Part shown: positions 7,925 through 16,278 of the stretch, one piece after another
How positions within the stretch are numbered: position 1 is the first letter of the stretch
How the letters are laid out: each line of letters begins with the position of its first letter
NCBI GenBank assembly: GCA_017744515.1
Contig: JAGIBF010000080.1
Span: 1-37,327, forward strand
Length of the DNA: 37,327 nt
From: Niastella sp.
GTDB taxonomy: Bacteria; Bacteroidota; Bacteroidia; Chitinophagales; Chitinophagaceae
Reading direction: 5' to 3'
The notes under the pieces: model-generated
What the model saw: only the letters and a program-made list of their open reading frames with translations
The model's database searches: none
What the model was told of the DNA's origin: nothing
Translations under genes and position numbers: made by a program

Positions 7925-8392
7925 TTACAGCTTAGTGGCTAAATTCTTTTTTTCTTTTTTAAATACGTACAGGTTACCGCTGTTATATGCCTGTATTACG
8001 GTGCGTACTTTTTCGTTCTCCAGTGTAATAACATAGCTGGTTTCACCTGACTTGGTGTACTCGATAGCATCTTTCATTTCGAGTTCAGGATACTTGTTGT
8101 TAATGCTTTTAACAATGGATAAGGGCAATGTGGCGGGTGCAATGAAGCGACCAATTGCCAGGAGGTTGCCGTCTTGTTCAAAGAATGCATTTACCTGTTC
8201 GTTGTTGTAAATGAATTTTGCATGGTAGATGTCGTGTTCTTTGATCGACTGCCATACTGTGTACTGTGCTCCTGCAAATTCTTTTTCCAGCGCTACTTGT
8301 AAATGACGGGCTACTTTTTCTCCATCGATTGGTGTTCCTGCATAGCTGATCGCACTGATCAACATCATAAGGGCAATGAATAACTTTTTCAT
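7925..8392 (-). CDS. Secreted PepSY-like (BLIP-fold-like) protein, copy 2
   Basis: 155 aa with a signal peptide (MKKLFIALMMLISAISYAG). It keeps the same order of elements as its paralogue: VALEKEFAGAQYTVWQ helix, NAFFEQDGNLLAIGRFI, LPLSIVKSINNKYP and TSYVITLENEKVRTVIQ. Its start region on the minus strand reads AAAAAAGTAAAGTCATG, almost the same as for copy 3 (AAAAAAGTAAAGCCATG). This suggests a shared A-rich ribosome-loading leader. Function unknown. Confidence 0.82.
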   Translation of the reverse strand: MKKLFIALMMLISAISYAGTPIDGEKVARHLQVALEKEFAGAQYTVWQSIKEHDIYHAKFIYNNEQVNAFFEQDGNLLAIGRFIAPATLPLSIVKSINNKYPELEMKDAIEYTKSGETSYVITLENEKVRTVIQAYNSGNLYVFKKEKKNLATKL

Positions 8393-8848
8393 GACTTTAC
8401 TTTTTTTGTTTTTAATGACTATGGTCTATTTGTTTTTTAAGACGCCACAAAATTAGCAGAGGTTACAATGGCTATCCAAGTGAATAGTGACTAATGGCGG
8501 CCTTTGTTAATTCAGGTTAATCTGCGTTAGGTAACGTTACTTTGACTGTTGTTCTAAAATCCTCTGAAAGTATTGCTGGTGAAGGGTTTGAAGAGAAAGT
8601 GTTATTTATTCTTAAAGAAAAGTTAAGTGGTCATTGATCAAGGCATGGGTTACCTCGTGTATCACATGCATCACCAAAAGCGGGGATGGCATATCACATA
8701 AGGATGTGATGAAAATGATCCTTTTTCAATGTGATAGATCGTCTTACCATTCATCACAAAATTTTAACGCTTTTAACAAGTTTTATGAACTGCAAGGGAT
8801 GTTAAAATCCTGTAAATTGTAATATAATCGCTTCAATATTTACGTGTT
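8393..8848. promoter_or_regulatory. 456-bp divergent intergenic region with clustered ATCACAT sites
   Basis: No convincing gene. Four copies of the heptamer ATCACAT occur in both orientations: 8661-8667, 8693-8699, 8704-8710 (inverted) and 8729-8735 (inverted). The middle two form a perfect 7-4-7 palindrome, ATCACATAAGGATGTGAT (8693-8710). Shorter ATCAC fragments lie nearby. The cluster is 114-188 bases before the ACP-phosphodiesterase-like start and could be an operator array for that gene or for the minus-strand PepSY-like unit. The regulator is unknown. Confidence 0.45.
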
Positions 8849-9445
8849 GTGAATTATCTGGCCCATGCATACCTTTCTTTTAATATTCCTGCCGTACTGG
8901 TGGGCAATCTTATCAGCGACTATGTAAAGGGCAAAAAGCAGTTTGATTACCCGGCTGATATTCGCAAGGGCATCGTTTTGCACCGGGCTATCGATAGCTT
9001 TACGGACGAACATGAAGCTACGGCTGTAGCCAAAGAGATCTTCCGTCCCTCTTACCGCCTGTACAGCGGAGCTTTTGTAGATGTTGTATATGATCACTTC
9101 CTGGCAAGGGATACACAACAGTTTACCGGCAACAGGTTGTATGCTTTTTCTCAGGAGGTGTACGCAACGCTGGACCAGTATACTTCCATTTTTCCACAAC
9201 CATTCAGCCAGCTTTACCCGTATATGAAGAAGCACAACTGGCTAAATAATTATGGCAACCGGGAGAGTATCGATCATAGTTTCCAAGGGCTGGTGCGGAG
9301 GGCGATGTATCTTTCTGATAGCAGCGAGGCTTTCCGGTTGTTTGAAAAACATTATGATGCTTTACAGGAATGCTATGATGTTTTCTTCCCGGCTGTAAAA
9401 AGGTTTGCATGGTCGGCACTGGAAGGCCTCGATAGTGAAAATTAG
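8849..9445 (+). CDS. ACP phosphodiesterase family protein (AcpH-like)
   Basis: 198 aa starting at GTG 8849; this start gives MNYLAHAYLSF, the family's usual N-terminus. AcpH-type proteins hydrolyse 4'-phosphopantetheine from acyl carrier protein, recycling it in fatty-acid metabolism. Conserved metal-site segments include NYLAHAYLS, GNLISDYVKG, HRAIDSFTDEH and VDVVYDHFLA, typical of the HD-like PF04336 family. It appears monocistronic. The family call is firm; the exact substrate in this organism is inferred. Confidence 0.88.
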   Translation: MNYLAHAYLSFNIPAVLVGNLISDYVKGKKQFDYPADIRKGIVLHRAIDSFTDEHEATAVAKEIFRPSYRLYSGAFVDVVYDHFLARDTQQFTGNRLYAFSQEVYATLDQYTSIFPQPFSQLYPYMKKHNWLNNYGNRESIDHSFQGLVRRAMYLSDSSEAFRLFEKHYDALQECYDVFFPAVKRFAWSALEGLDSEN

Positions 9446-9584
9446 TTTAATCTGTTTTTAATTGAGGGAAACAGGAGCATGCGCAGGTCAGGGAGTCTTA
9501 TTTATGTATTTTTTCCTGCAACGACCTTGATTATAGTATGTTTCACCGATCCTGTAAAAGCCATTGAGTTCTGTAGTAATCTGT

Positions 9585-9592
9585 TATTTTTG
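9585..9592 (+). promoter_or_regulatory. Candidate promoter of the DUF2911/asnB unit
   Basis: TATTTTTG matches TAnnTTTG, and TTG at 9564-9566 lies 18 bases upstream as a -33 candidate. The predicted transcription start is about 9598-9600, which makes the first in-frame ATGs (9601-9609) leaderless and supports ATG 9613 as the translation start. Confidence 0.5.
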
Positions 9593-9612
9593 CCGCTTAA
9601 ATGATGATGGTT

Positions 9613-10188
9613 ATGAAGCAAGTGAAGTCCCTGTTGTTCCTGTTAACTTTTTATGCCTCGGCTTCTTTGGCTCAATATAAGCCGCCGGCCATCGATAAGT
9701 CGCCCATGGACATGGCTTATTATCCGGTGAATTACCCGGTGTTGAAGATCCAGAACAAGGCGAATGAGCCGCTGCTGGCCCGGATCATTTACAGCCGGCC
9801 GCTGAAAAATGGCCGTTCTGTTTTCGGGGAGTTGGTGGAGTATGGGCAGATATGGCGGCTTGGGGCTAATGAGGCTACGGAGATCGAGCTGTACAAGGAT
9901 GCGAAGTGCGGTTCGGACGTTAAGGTAAAGAAAGGGCGCTATACTTTATATGCTATTCCTTTCCCGGATAAATGGACCATTATTTTCAATAAGGAAACTG
10001 ATATCTGGGGGGCGTTTCAATATGATGAGAAAAAGGATGTGTTGCGGGTAGATGTGCCGGCTCAGAAAATACCGGAAGCGGCTGAAGCTTTTACCATGCA
10101 GTTTGAAAAGGACAGCACTGGTATTAACCTGGCCATTTCGTGGGACAATGTAAGGGCGTTGGTTCCGTTTAATTTTCAGTCTAACTGA
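9613..10188 (+). CDS. DUF2911 secreted protein, copy 1
   Basis: 191 aa from ATG 9613; upstream in-frame ATGs at 9601, 9604 and 9607 would add only MMMV. A signal peptide (MKQVKSLLFLLTFYASASLA-Q) predicts export. The DUF2911 core is clear: KSPMDMAYYPVNYP, ARIIYSRPLKNGRSVFGELV, WRLGANEATEIELYKD, KGRYTLYAIPFPDKWTIIFN. DUF2911 proteins are common in Bacteroidota and of unknown function. The next gene is a diverged copy, 23 bases downstream, so this is a tandem duplication in one unit. Confidence 0.88.
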   Translation: MKQVKSLLFLLTFYASASLAQYKPPAIDKSPMDMAYYPVNYPVLKIQNKANEPLLARIIYSRPLKNGRSVFGELVEYGQIWRLGANEATEIELYKDAKCGSDVKVKKGRYTLYAIPFPDKWTIIFNKETDIWGAFQYDEKKDVLRVDVPAQKIPEAAEAFTMQFEKDSTGINLAISWDNVRALVPFNFQSN

Positions 10189-10211
10189 TCTATACCGTTA
10201 TTTATTCATTT

Positions 10212-10847
10212 ATGTGCAACACCAGTAAATTCAAAGGCTTTTTATTCCTGATCGGCTTTTCCGGCATGTTATGGTCTTGTAAGGACAAACCTGTCAATGG
10301 CAGCAACCAGGTAACCATTAATCCAGCCGTAGGAACCCCTACTGATAAACAGCTGCCTTTAGGGGTTGATAAATCGCCCATGGACATGGCGTACTACCCG
10401 GTTGATTATCCCAAGTTGAAGATGTCCAGGAATGTGCAGGAGCCACTGGTGGCACGGGTAATCTATAGTCGCCCTCAAAAAAGCGGCCGTACTATTTTTG
10501 GCGATGTGCTGAAATATGGTAATCCCTGGAGGCTGGGCGCCAATGAAGCTACTGAGATTGAATTTTTCAAGGATGTAACGGTGGAAGGCAAGAAGGTGGG
10601 GAAGGGTCGTTATGTGTTGTACTGTATTCCTTTTGAAAAGGAATGGACTCTTGTGTTGAACAGCGACCTGTTTACCTGGGGACTAAAGATCGACTCTGCC
10701 AAAGACGCTTATAAGTTTACTATTCCTATCAACAGGACGAATTATCCATTTGAGGTTTTTACCATGGAGTTTGAAAAGGCCGGTACAGGGGCTGAGCTCG
10801 TCATGGAATGGGATAGCGTTCGCGCTAAGTTGCCTTTTACTTTCTAA
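10212..10847 (+). CDS. DUF2911 lipoprotein, copy 2
   Basis: 211 aa. Same DUF2911 motifs as its neighbour (KSPMDMAYYPVDYP, ARVIYSRPQKSGRTIFGDVL, WRLGANEATEIEFFKD, KGRYVLYCIPFEKEWTLVLN). Its N-terminus differs: a lipobox FSGMLWSC predicts lipid anchoring, followed by a linker of about 25 residues. The pair is thus one soluble and one membrane-tethered copy. asnB begins 20 bases downstream, so all three are probably co-transcribed. Function unknown. Confidence 0.88.
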   Translation: MCNTSKFKGFLFLIGFSGMLWSCKDKPVNGSNQVTINPAVGTPTDKQLPLGVDKSPMDMAYYPVDYPKLKMSRNVQEPLVARVIYSRPQKSGRTIFGDVLKYGNPWRLGANEATEIEFFKDVTVEGKKVGKGRYVLYCIPFEKEWTLVLNSDLFTWGLKIDSAKDAYKFTIPINRTNYPFEVFTMEFEKAGTGAELVMEWDSVRAKLPFTF

Positions 10848-10867
10848 GTGTTGTATCTTGAGCCACT

Positions 10868-12712
10868 ATGTGTGGTATTGCCGGCATCATTGCTATGAAT
10901 CCCGCGTTGGCATCGGTAGAGCGTATTATCAGTATGACTGATGCGCTTGCTCACCGTGGGCCCGACGGAACTGCTCACTGGACTTCTCCGGGAGGAGATG
11001 TTATATTAGGGCATCGCCGGCTATCCATCATTGATCTTAGCCCGCTGGGCGCTCAGCCCATGCACTATGGCGATCGTTATTCCATTGTATATAATGGGGA
11101 GATATATAACTACAGGGAGATAAAAGATACCCTGGAGCAACAAGGTTACCGTTTCCGGTCGCAATCGGATACGGAAGTGATCCTGGCGGCTTATGATGCC
11201 TGGGGTACTGATTGTTTGCTGCAGTTTGACGGCATGTTTGCCTTCGCTATCTGGGATGAGCAAAAGCGGCAGTTATTTGCTGCGCGCGACCGTTTTGGGG
11301 AGAAGCCATTCTTTTATTATGTGAACAGGGAGCAGTTTTTTTTCGCCAGTGAAATGAAGGCTTTGTGGGCTCTTGGCATAGGAAAGGAGATGAATGAACA
11401 GATGCTGTTCAATTATCTCACACTGGGATATGTACAGAATCCCAAGGATGCAGGTGAGACTTTCTATAAGAATATCAGGAAGCTACCGGCCCGGCATTTT
11501 TTATTGTACGAAGCCCGGAAGGAGGCTATGACACTGCAATCCTATTGGGATATTGATCTTGATAATACTGTTGCTATCGACGACAAGGCTGCTGCAGAGC
11601 AATTGAGGGAACTGTTGTCTTTGTCTGTCAACCGCCGGTTGCGCAGTGATGTGCCAGTAGGTACTTCGCTCAGTGGCGGGCTTGATAGTGCTTCTGTATT
11701 GGCCTGTATACATCAGGCTGCTGAGCGGCCGGCTTCTTTACAGTCTTTTTCGGCGGTTTTCCCCGGCTTTGTCCGCGATGAGTCGGCTCAGATCGGGTTA
11801 ACGGCCAACCAGTTTGGCGTAGCCAATCACCAGGTGCAACCTGGTGTTGATCACCTTCTCCAAGACTTTGAACGTGTTTGTTATCACCAGGAAGAGCCTT
11901 TCCAATCGGCCAGCATTGCTGCGCAATTCGGGGTGTTTGCCCTGGCCAAGGAGCATGGGGTAACCGTGTTGCTGGATGGTCAGGGGGCTGATGAGATTCT
12001 GGGTGGATATTCTAAATATTATCCCTGGTATTGGCGTGAGCTGTACCGGCAAAACAAGCCGCTGCTTCGCAATGAGCTGCAACAAGTGGCTGAGGCCGGT
12101 CATGGAAATCTGTGGGGCTGGCAGCACAAGCTGGCGGCCCGGTTGCCTCACTTTGCCGAGACCTATCTGGTGCGTCAGCGTGAGCGGCAACAACGGAGAC
12201 ATGCCGACCTGAACAGCGGGTTTGTGGATGCTTATGGCATTTCTTATTATGATATGCCTCATGTGCCTACGCTGAACGGAGCACTATATTATAATGCCTT
12301 CCTGAATGGATTGGAAGAGCTGCTTCGTTACGCCGACCGCAATTCCATGGCCCATGGCCGGGAAGTAAGGTTGCCTTTTCTGTTTCATGAACTGGTGGCT
12401 TTTGTTTTCTCCCTGCCTGCCGGTTATAAAATACGCGATGGGTATACCAAGTGGGTATTACGAAAAAGTATGGAGCAGGCATTGCCTCCATCCATCGTGT
12501 GGCGAAAAGACAAGGTTGGGTTTGAACCTCCCCAGCAACTCTGGATGCAGGACAAGCGGCTGGCCGGTTATATCCGTGAAGCGCAAAGCGTGCTGGTCAA
12601 AAAAGGGATATTGAAGCCTGGGGTATTGGATAAAAAAATACAGCCGCAGGAAACCCATGCGGCTGATAATTTTGATTGGAGATACCTGGTGGCCGGAACG
12701 TTACTACATTAG
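10868..12712 (+). CDS. asnB: Asparagine synthase (glutamine-hydrolysing)
   Basis: 614 aa, normal length. Makes asparagine from aspartate, glutamine and ATP in the cytoplasm. MCGIAG gives the N-terminal nucleophile Cys2 of the class-II glutaminase domain (about 1-210, with RLSIIDLS and NGEIYNYRE). The synthetase domain has the PP-loop LSGGLDSAS (268-276), DGQGADEILGGY and, near the C-terminus, WRKDKVGFEPP. AsnB paralogues also act in peptide or cell-wall biosynthesis, and nothing nearby argues for that. The DUF2911 genes upstream offer no metabolic link. Confidence 0.94.
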   Translation: MCGIAGIIAMNPALASVERIISMTDALAHRGPDGTAHWTSPGGDVILGHRRLSIIDLSPLGAQPMHYGDRYSIVYNGEIYNYREIKDTLEQQGYRFRSQSDTEVILAAYDAWGTDCLLQFDGMFAFAIWDEQKRQLFAARDRFGEKPFFYYVNREQFFFASEMKALWALGIGKEMNEQMLFNYLTLGYVQNPKDAGETFYKNIRKLPARHFLLYEARKEAMTLQSYWDIDLDNTVAIDDKAAAEQLRELLSLSVNRRLRSDVPVGTSLSGGLDSASVLACIHQAAERPASLQSFSAVFPGFVRDESAQIGLTANQFGVANHQVQPGVDHLLQDFERVCYHQEEPFQSASIAAQFGVFALAKEHGVTVLLDGQGADEILGGYSKYYPWYWRELYRQNKPLLRNELQQVAEAGHGNLWGWQHKLAARLPHFAETYLVRQRERQQRRHADLNSGFVDAYGISYYDMPHVPTLNGALYYNAFLNGLEELLRYADRNSMAHGREVRLPFLFHELVAFVFSLPAGYKIRDGYTKWVLRKSMEQALPPSIVWRKDKVGFEPPQQLWMQDKRLAGYIREAQSVLVKKGILKPGVLDKKIQPQETHAADNFDWRYLVAGTLLH

Positions 12713-12748
12713 ACTGAAGAAATGGCTGAAACCCGCCCGGCCTCCCGG

Positions 12749-13183
12749 CTAACCTTTCTTGTATTTCTCAAATACCATTGAATTTCCTGACTCGTCTACT
12801 TTGAGGGTGAACCAATGTTTACCGTCTTCCATTTTCACATAATAGGTTACATCGTTTCCTGATGTAACTTCTGTTACGCCAAACAGGTTCTTTTTCTGGT
12901 GTTCTTTCTTCAATTTATTGAAAATATTCAGCGGAAGCAGTTGAGGAGAGTAATAACGAATAGAACTCAACATATTTCCTTCTTTATCATAATTGACTTT
13001 AGAGCGGATGCCTGCACTTACAAAGCTAACGGTGAAGTAGTCGTCAGTTTCGTCCCACTTTACCTCTTCAGCTTGTGTAAATGTTTCGCGGAATGACTTT
13101 AATACTTTTTCGTTTGGATCGGGGGCAGCGTAAGCGGCAGCTCCTAACAGAGCAGCGCAAATGATCATTAATACTTTTTTCAT
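12749..13183 (-). CDS. Secreted PepSY-like (BLIP-fold-like) protein, copy 3
   Basis: 144 aa with a signal peptide (MKKVLMIICAALLGAAAYA). The mature part follows the copy 1/copy 2 pattern: LKSFRETFTQAEEVKWDE, VNYDKEGNMLSSIRYY, LPLNIFNKLKKEHQ and VTYYVKMEDGKHWFTLKV. It is convergent with asnB, with only 36 bases between stops and no strong terminator there. Its upstream leader resembles that of copy 2. Function unknown. Confidence 0.82.
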   Translation of the reverse strand: MKKVLMIICAALLGAAAYAAPDPNEKVLKSFRETFTQAEEVKWDETDDYFTVSFVSAGIRSKVNYDKEGNMLSSIRYYSPQLLPLNIFNKLKKEHQKKNLFGVTEVTSGNDVTYYVKMEDGKHWFTLKVDESGNSMVFEKYKKG

Positions 13184-13551
13184 GGCTTTACTTTTTTAAA
13201 ATTAGATGAACAAGTAACGAATGTTAACGACTCAAAAGTATGTCGGGTATAGATAAGTGGCAAGCCAATTGGTAAGGACGGAAGGTTCATGATAAGTAAT
13301 ACGAAGGTTTTCGCACATTGAAGGGCTTGGGTGGGCTGTGTAGGTTGCGTGAAACATAGTGCTGATCAGGGTTTCAGAAATGTTACAGCTTATTTCTGTT
13401 GTAAGGTTAAGCTTCTGTTAAACTGGAAATCCGGATTTTAAGTGGCGAATCAGGAGAAGTTTTTACGTTGGATGAACTGTTCCGGGCATGAGGTCTGTAA
13501 CCGAATATTCCGCATCTTTGTAATCGTACTTTTACCAATTATTAAGTTATT
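13184..13551. other. 368-bp divergent intergenic region without a recognisable gene
   Basis: Lies between the PepSY-like copy 3 (minus) and the Cys/Met-metabolism PLP enzyme (plus). A weak TAnnTTTG-like site, CATCTTTG, lies at 13513-13520 before the plus gene. No ORF, hairpin or repeat stood out. Confidence 0.4.
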
Positions 13552-14691
13552 ATGAAGCCAGCTACCAAATTTATTCATGCAGGGGCCGAACCTGATCCTT
13601 CTACCGGTGCTATCATGACTCCTATTTATCAAACGTCCACGTATGTACAGGAGGCGCCAGGGAAAAATAAAGGGTATGAATATGCCCGTTCTCAAAATCC
13701 TACGCGCAAGGCTTTGGAAGATGCGCTGGCCATCATTGAAAATGGTAAGTATGGGCTGGCTTTTAGCAGCGGTGTTGCAGCTACTGATGCAGTGCTGAAG
13801 TTGCTGTCGCCCGGTGATGAGGTGGTTACGGGCAATGACCTGTATGGTGGCACTTACCGCTTGTTTACAAAGGTGTTTGAGAAGTTTGGTATCCGCTTTC
13901 GTTATGTGGATATGACTGATATAGGGGCTATTGCTGCTGCGATTACGCCCAACACAAAGCTTATCTGGACCGAGACGCCCACCAACCCGTTGATGAATAT
14001 CACAGACATTGCGGCGGTAACGGCGCTTGCGAAAAAGCAAAACATACTGGTGTGTGTCGATAATACGTTCGCTTCTCCTTATCTGCAAAACCCGCTGGAC
14101 GCCGGTGCTGATATCGTGATGCATTCTTCTACCAAGTACCTTGGTGGACATAGCGATGTGATCCAGGGCGCCCTGATCATGAATGATGCTGCATTGCGGG
14201 AACAACTCTATTTTATTCAAAAGAGCTGTGGTGCTGTGCCCGGCCCTATGGACTGTTTCCTGGTATTGCGTGGTATCAAAACTTTGCATGTGCGTATGCA
14301 GCGTCATTGCGAGAATGGTGAAAAGATCGCTCACTTCCTCCGGCAGCATCCCAAAGTGGGTAAGGTATATTGGTGTGGTTTCGAAGATCATCCTGGTTAT
14401 ACGGTGGCTAAACAACAAATGCGCGGCTTTGGCGGCATGATGAGTTTTACGCTGAAAGACGATAGCGTGGAGAAGGCTATGAAGCTATTGTCTTCTACCA
14501 AAGTATTTTCGCTTGCTGAGAGCCTGGGCGGTGTAGAGTCGCTGATCAATCATCCGGCTTCTATGACGCATGCTTCTATTCCGCGTGAAGAAAGGATCAG
14601 GAACGGCCTGAGTGATTCGCTGATCCGGTTGAGTGTGGGCATCGAGGATGTAGATGACCTGATAGCAGACCTGGAGCAGGCTATTGGTTAA
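13552..14691 (+). CDS. Cys/Met metabolism PLP enzyme (cystathionine gamma-synthase/lyase type)
   Basis: 379 aa, normal length. Handles trans-sulfuration of cystathionine, homocysteine or related substrates in the cytoplasm. YEYARSQNPTRKALE (43-57) is the phosphate-contacting segment from the neighbouring subunit. FSSGVAATDAV and DNTFASPYLQNPLDAGADIV are conserved, and HSSTKYLGGHSD carries the PLP Lys195. SLAESLGGVESLINHPASMTH is typical of cystathionine gamma-synthase/lyase. Synthase, gamma-lyase and beta-lyase activities cannot be separated by eye, so no gene symbol is given. A palindromic repeat follows. Confidence 0.92.
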   Translation: MKPATKFIHAGAEPDPSTGAIMTPIYQTSTYVQEAPGKNKGYEYARSQNPTRKALEDALAIIENGKYGLAFSSGVAATDAVLKLLSPGDEVVTGNDLYGGTYRLFTKVFEKFGIRFRYVDMTDIGAIAAAITPNTKLIWTETPTNPLMNITDIAAVTALAKKQNILVCVDNTFASPYLQNPLDAGADIVMHSSTKYLGGHSDVIQGALIMNDAALREQLYFIQKSCGAVPGPMDCFLVLRGIKTLHVRMQRHCENGEKIAHFLRQHPKVGKVYWCGFEDHPGYTVAKQQMRGFGGMMSFTLKDDSVEKAMKLLSSTKVFSLAESLGGVESLINHPASMTHASIPREERIRNGLSDSLIRLSVGIEDVDDLIADLEQAIG

Positions 14692-14700
14692 AACTCCAAC

Positions 14701-14746
14701 TGTCAGGCTGAGCTTGTCGAAGCCCTTCGACAGGCTCAGGGTGACA
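14701..14746. repeat. Dispersed palindromic element (REP-like)
   Basis: Starts TGTCAGGCTGAGCTTGTCGA and ends CTTCGACAGGCTCAGGGTGACA. The two halves are inverted copies matching at about 18 of 21 positions around a short CCC centre. Read on the minus strand it gives the spurious peptide VTLSLSKGFDKLSLT, often seen in automatic annotation of this phylum. It lies in the 69-base gap between two genes and may act as a transcript hairpin. That it is widespread is prior knowledge; only one copy is here. Confidence 0.75.
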
Positions 14747-14760
14747 ATAAACTTTATACT

Positions 14761-15396
14761 ATGATACCATTGAATGAGTTGTTGATGTTTGCATTGGCGG
14801 CTTTGGTACTGGTGATCAGTCCCGGACCCAATATGATCTATCTTATCTCCCGTTCTATTACGCAGGGCCGTACTGCCGGTCTCATTTCGCTGGCGGGTGT
14901 GATCTGTGGTTTCCTGTTTCACATCATCATGGTTTCTTTTGGACTTACGGCTATCCTGTTTGCCGTTCCTTTTGCCTATACCGTTTTGAAGACACTGGGT
15001 GTACTATACTTGTTGTACCTGGCCTGGCAAGCTGTGAAGCCGGGCAGTAAGGGCATTTTTGAAGCTAAGAAAGACCTGCCAGTGGATGGCCCCACCAAAT
15101 TGTTCCGCATGGGTTTCCTCACGAACGTGCTCAATCCTAAAGTAGCTATATTCTACCTCTCATTCTTTCCTCAATTTATCAGACCTTCTTATGGCAGTGT
15201 GCTTACGCAGAGTCTTATGCTGGGCGTAACACAAATGCTGGTAAGTTTTACGGTCAATTTTATCATCGTGCTTTCTGCCGCGCGCGTGGCAGTATGGTTT
15301 GCCCACAAACCGCAGTGGGTAAGAATACAAAAGTGGTTTATGGCCAGCGTGCTGACGGCGCTTGCCGCGAAAATGGCCCTGGATAAAGGAAAGTAA
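14761..15396 (+). CDS. LysE/RhtB-family amino-acid exporter
   Basis: 211 aa, normal length, with about six hydrophobic segments. Inner-membrane exporters of this family remove amino acids such as lysine, homoserine or leucine. The N-terminal signature VLVISPGPNMIYLISRSITQG (about 17-37) and the central NPKVAIFYLSFFPQF (about 124-138) are characteristic. It follows a sulfur-amino-acid enzyme, so export of a related amino acid is possible but not shown. The start ATG follows the palindrome closely. Confidence 0.9.
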   Translation: MIPLNELLMFALAALVLVISPGPNMIYLISRSITQGRTAGLISLAGVICGFLFHIIMVSFGLTAILFAVPFAYTVLKTLGVLYLLYLAWQAVKPGSKGIFEAKKDLPVDGPTKLFRMGFLTNVLNPKVAIFYLSFFPQFIRPSYGSVLTQSLMLGVTQMLVSFTVNFIIVLSAARVAVWFAHKPQWVRIQKWFMASVLTALAAKMALDKGK

Positions 15397-15428
15397 TAAA
15401 TGCACAGTCAATAACGGATATTTGCAGC

Positions 15429-16208
15429 ATGAGCGGTAAGCCCAAAGACCTGTCTGAGTTTTTTAACAGGAAAGTCAGTGAATACAACCAGCCCGATTTT
15501 ATCAAGGCAGACCCTGTCTGTGTTCCGCATCTTTTTACTAAAAAGCAAGATATAGAGATTGCCGGGCTGTTTGCCGCCATTTTTGCCTGGGGCAATCGTA
15601 CTATTATTATCAAGAAGGCGAAGGAGTTGTTGCAGCTCATGGACAATGCGCCGCATGATTTTGTATTGAACCATACTGATAATGATCTGCGCAGGCTGGA
15701 GGGCTTCAAGCATCGTACTTTCAACGCTACCGACCTGTTGTATTTCGTCAGCTTCCTGCAAGCGCATTATTCCAAACATGTTTCGCTGGAAACTGCTTTT
15801 TCTCAATGGATGAATGCCGGCGATGAAACGATAGAGCAGGCATTGATCGGTTTTTATCATTATTTCTTCTCGCTGGAACATGTTCCTAACCGTACCCGCA
15901 AGCATATTGCCTCTCCCGAAAAGAATTCTTCCTGTAAGCGGCTGAATATGTATCTCCGCTGGATGGTGCGTAAGGATAACTGTGGTGTTGACTTTGGCAT
16001 TTGGAATCAGATCTCCGCTTCGCAACTCGTATGCCCTATCGATCTTCATGTGGCCCGCGTAGCCAAGCGATTCAACTTGCTGAACCGTGCGCCGGTAGAC
16101 TGGCTGGCGGCACTGGAACTTACCAGCTATTTAAGGAAGCTGGATAGGAATGATCCGGCTAAATATGATTTCGCTTTGTTTGGTTTGGGTGTAATGGAAA
16201 AGTTTTGA
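15429..16208 (+). CDS. TIGR02757 family protein (DUF2400)
   Basis: 259 aa. Family features: KPKDLSEFFNRKVSEYNQPDFIKADPV, GLFAAIFAWGNRTIIIKKAKEL, LNMYLRWMVRKDN-GVDFGIW and CPIDLHVARVAKRFNL. The pattern resembles a helix-hairpin-helix DNA-glycosylase-like fold (the C-terminal part LDVHV-like and the Leu/Asp spacing), but the function is unestablished. Only 32 bases separate it from the LysE-type gene, so co-transcription is likely. It ends before a strong bidirectional terminator. Confidence 0.88.
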   Translation: MSGKPKDLSEFFNRKVSEYNQPDFIKADPVCVPHLFTKKQDIEIAGLFAAIFAWGNRTIIIKKAKELLQLMDNAPHDFVLNHTDNDLRRLEGFKHRTFNATDLLYFVSFLQAHYSKHVSLETAFSQWMNAGDETIEQALIGFYHYFFSLEHVPNRTRKHIASPEKNSSCKRLNMYLRWMVRKDNCGVDFGIWNQISASQLVCPIDLHVARVAKRFNLLNRAPVDWLAALELTSYLRKLDRNDPAKYDFALFGLGVMEKF

Positions 16209-16210
16209 AG

Positions 16211-16256
16211 CAATAAAAAAACAAGGGGTCGATCAAATGATCAACCCCTTTATTGC
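16211..16256. terminator. Bidirectional intrinsic terminator
   Basis: AAGGGGTCGATCA, a 2-base loop, TGATCAACCCCTT (16223-16250; 13 pairs with one mismatch), with flanking A-run and TTTATTG. Placed between two convergent genes (TIGR02757 on plus, outer-membrane protein on minus), it should stop both. Confidence 0.9.
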
Positions 16257-16278
16257 AGGGACAGGAGAAAGGCAGGTA

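Noticed and set aside
8634..8822. 62-codon plus-strand ORF in the gap before the AcpH-like gene
   Set aside because: TTG start, no recognisable signal or domain, and it runs across the ATCACAT cluster. Better explained as regulatory DNA.
13450..14418. 322-codon minus-strand ORF
   Set aside because: Antisense to the Cys/Met-metabolism PLP enzyme; composition and content look like a shadow.
14485..14922. 145-codon minus-strand ORF containing LSLSKG-type sequence
   Set aside because: It is the reading of the dispersed palindrome plus antisense DNA, a known annotation artefact.
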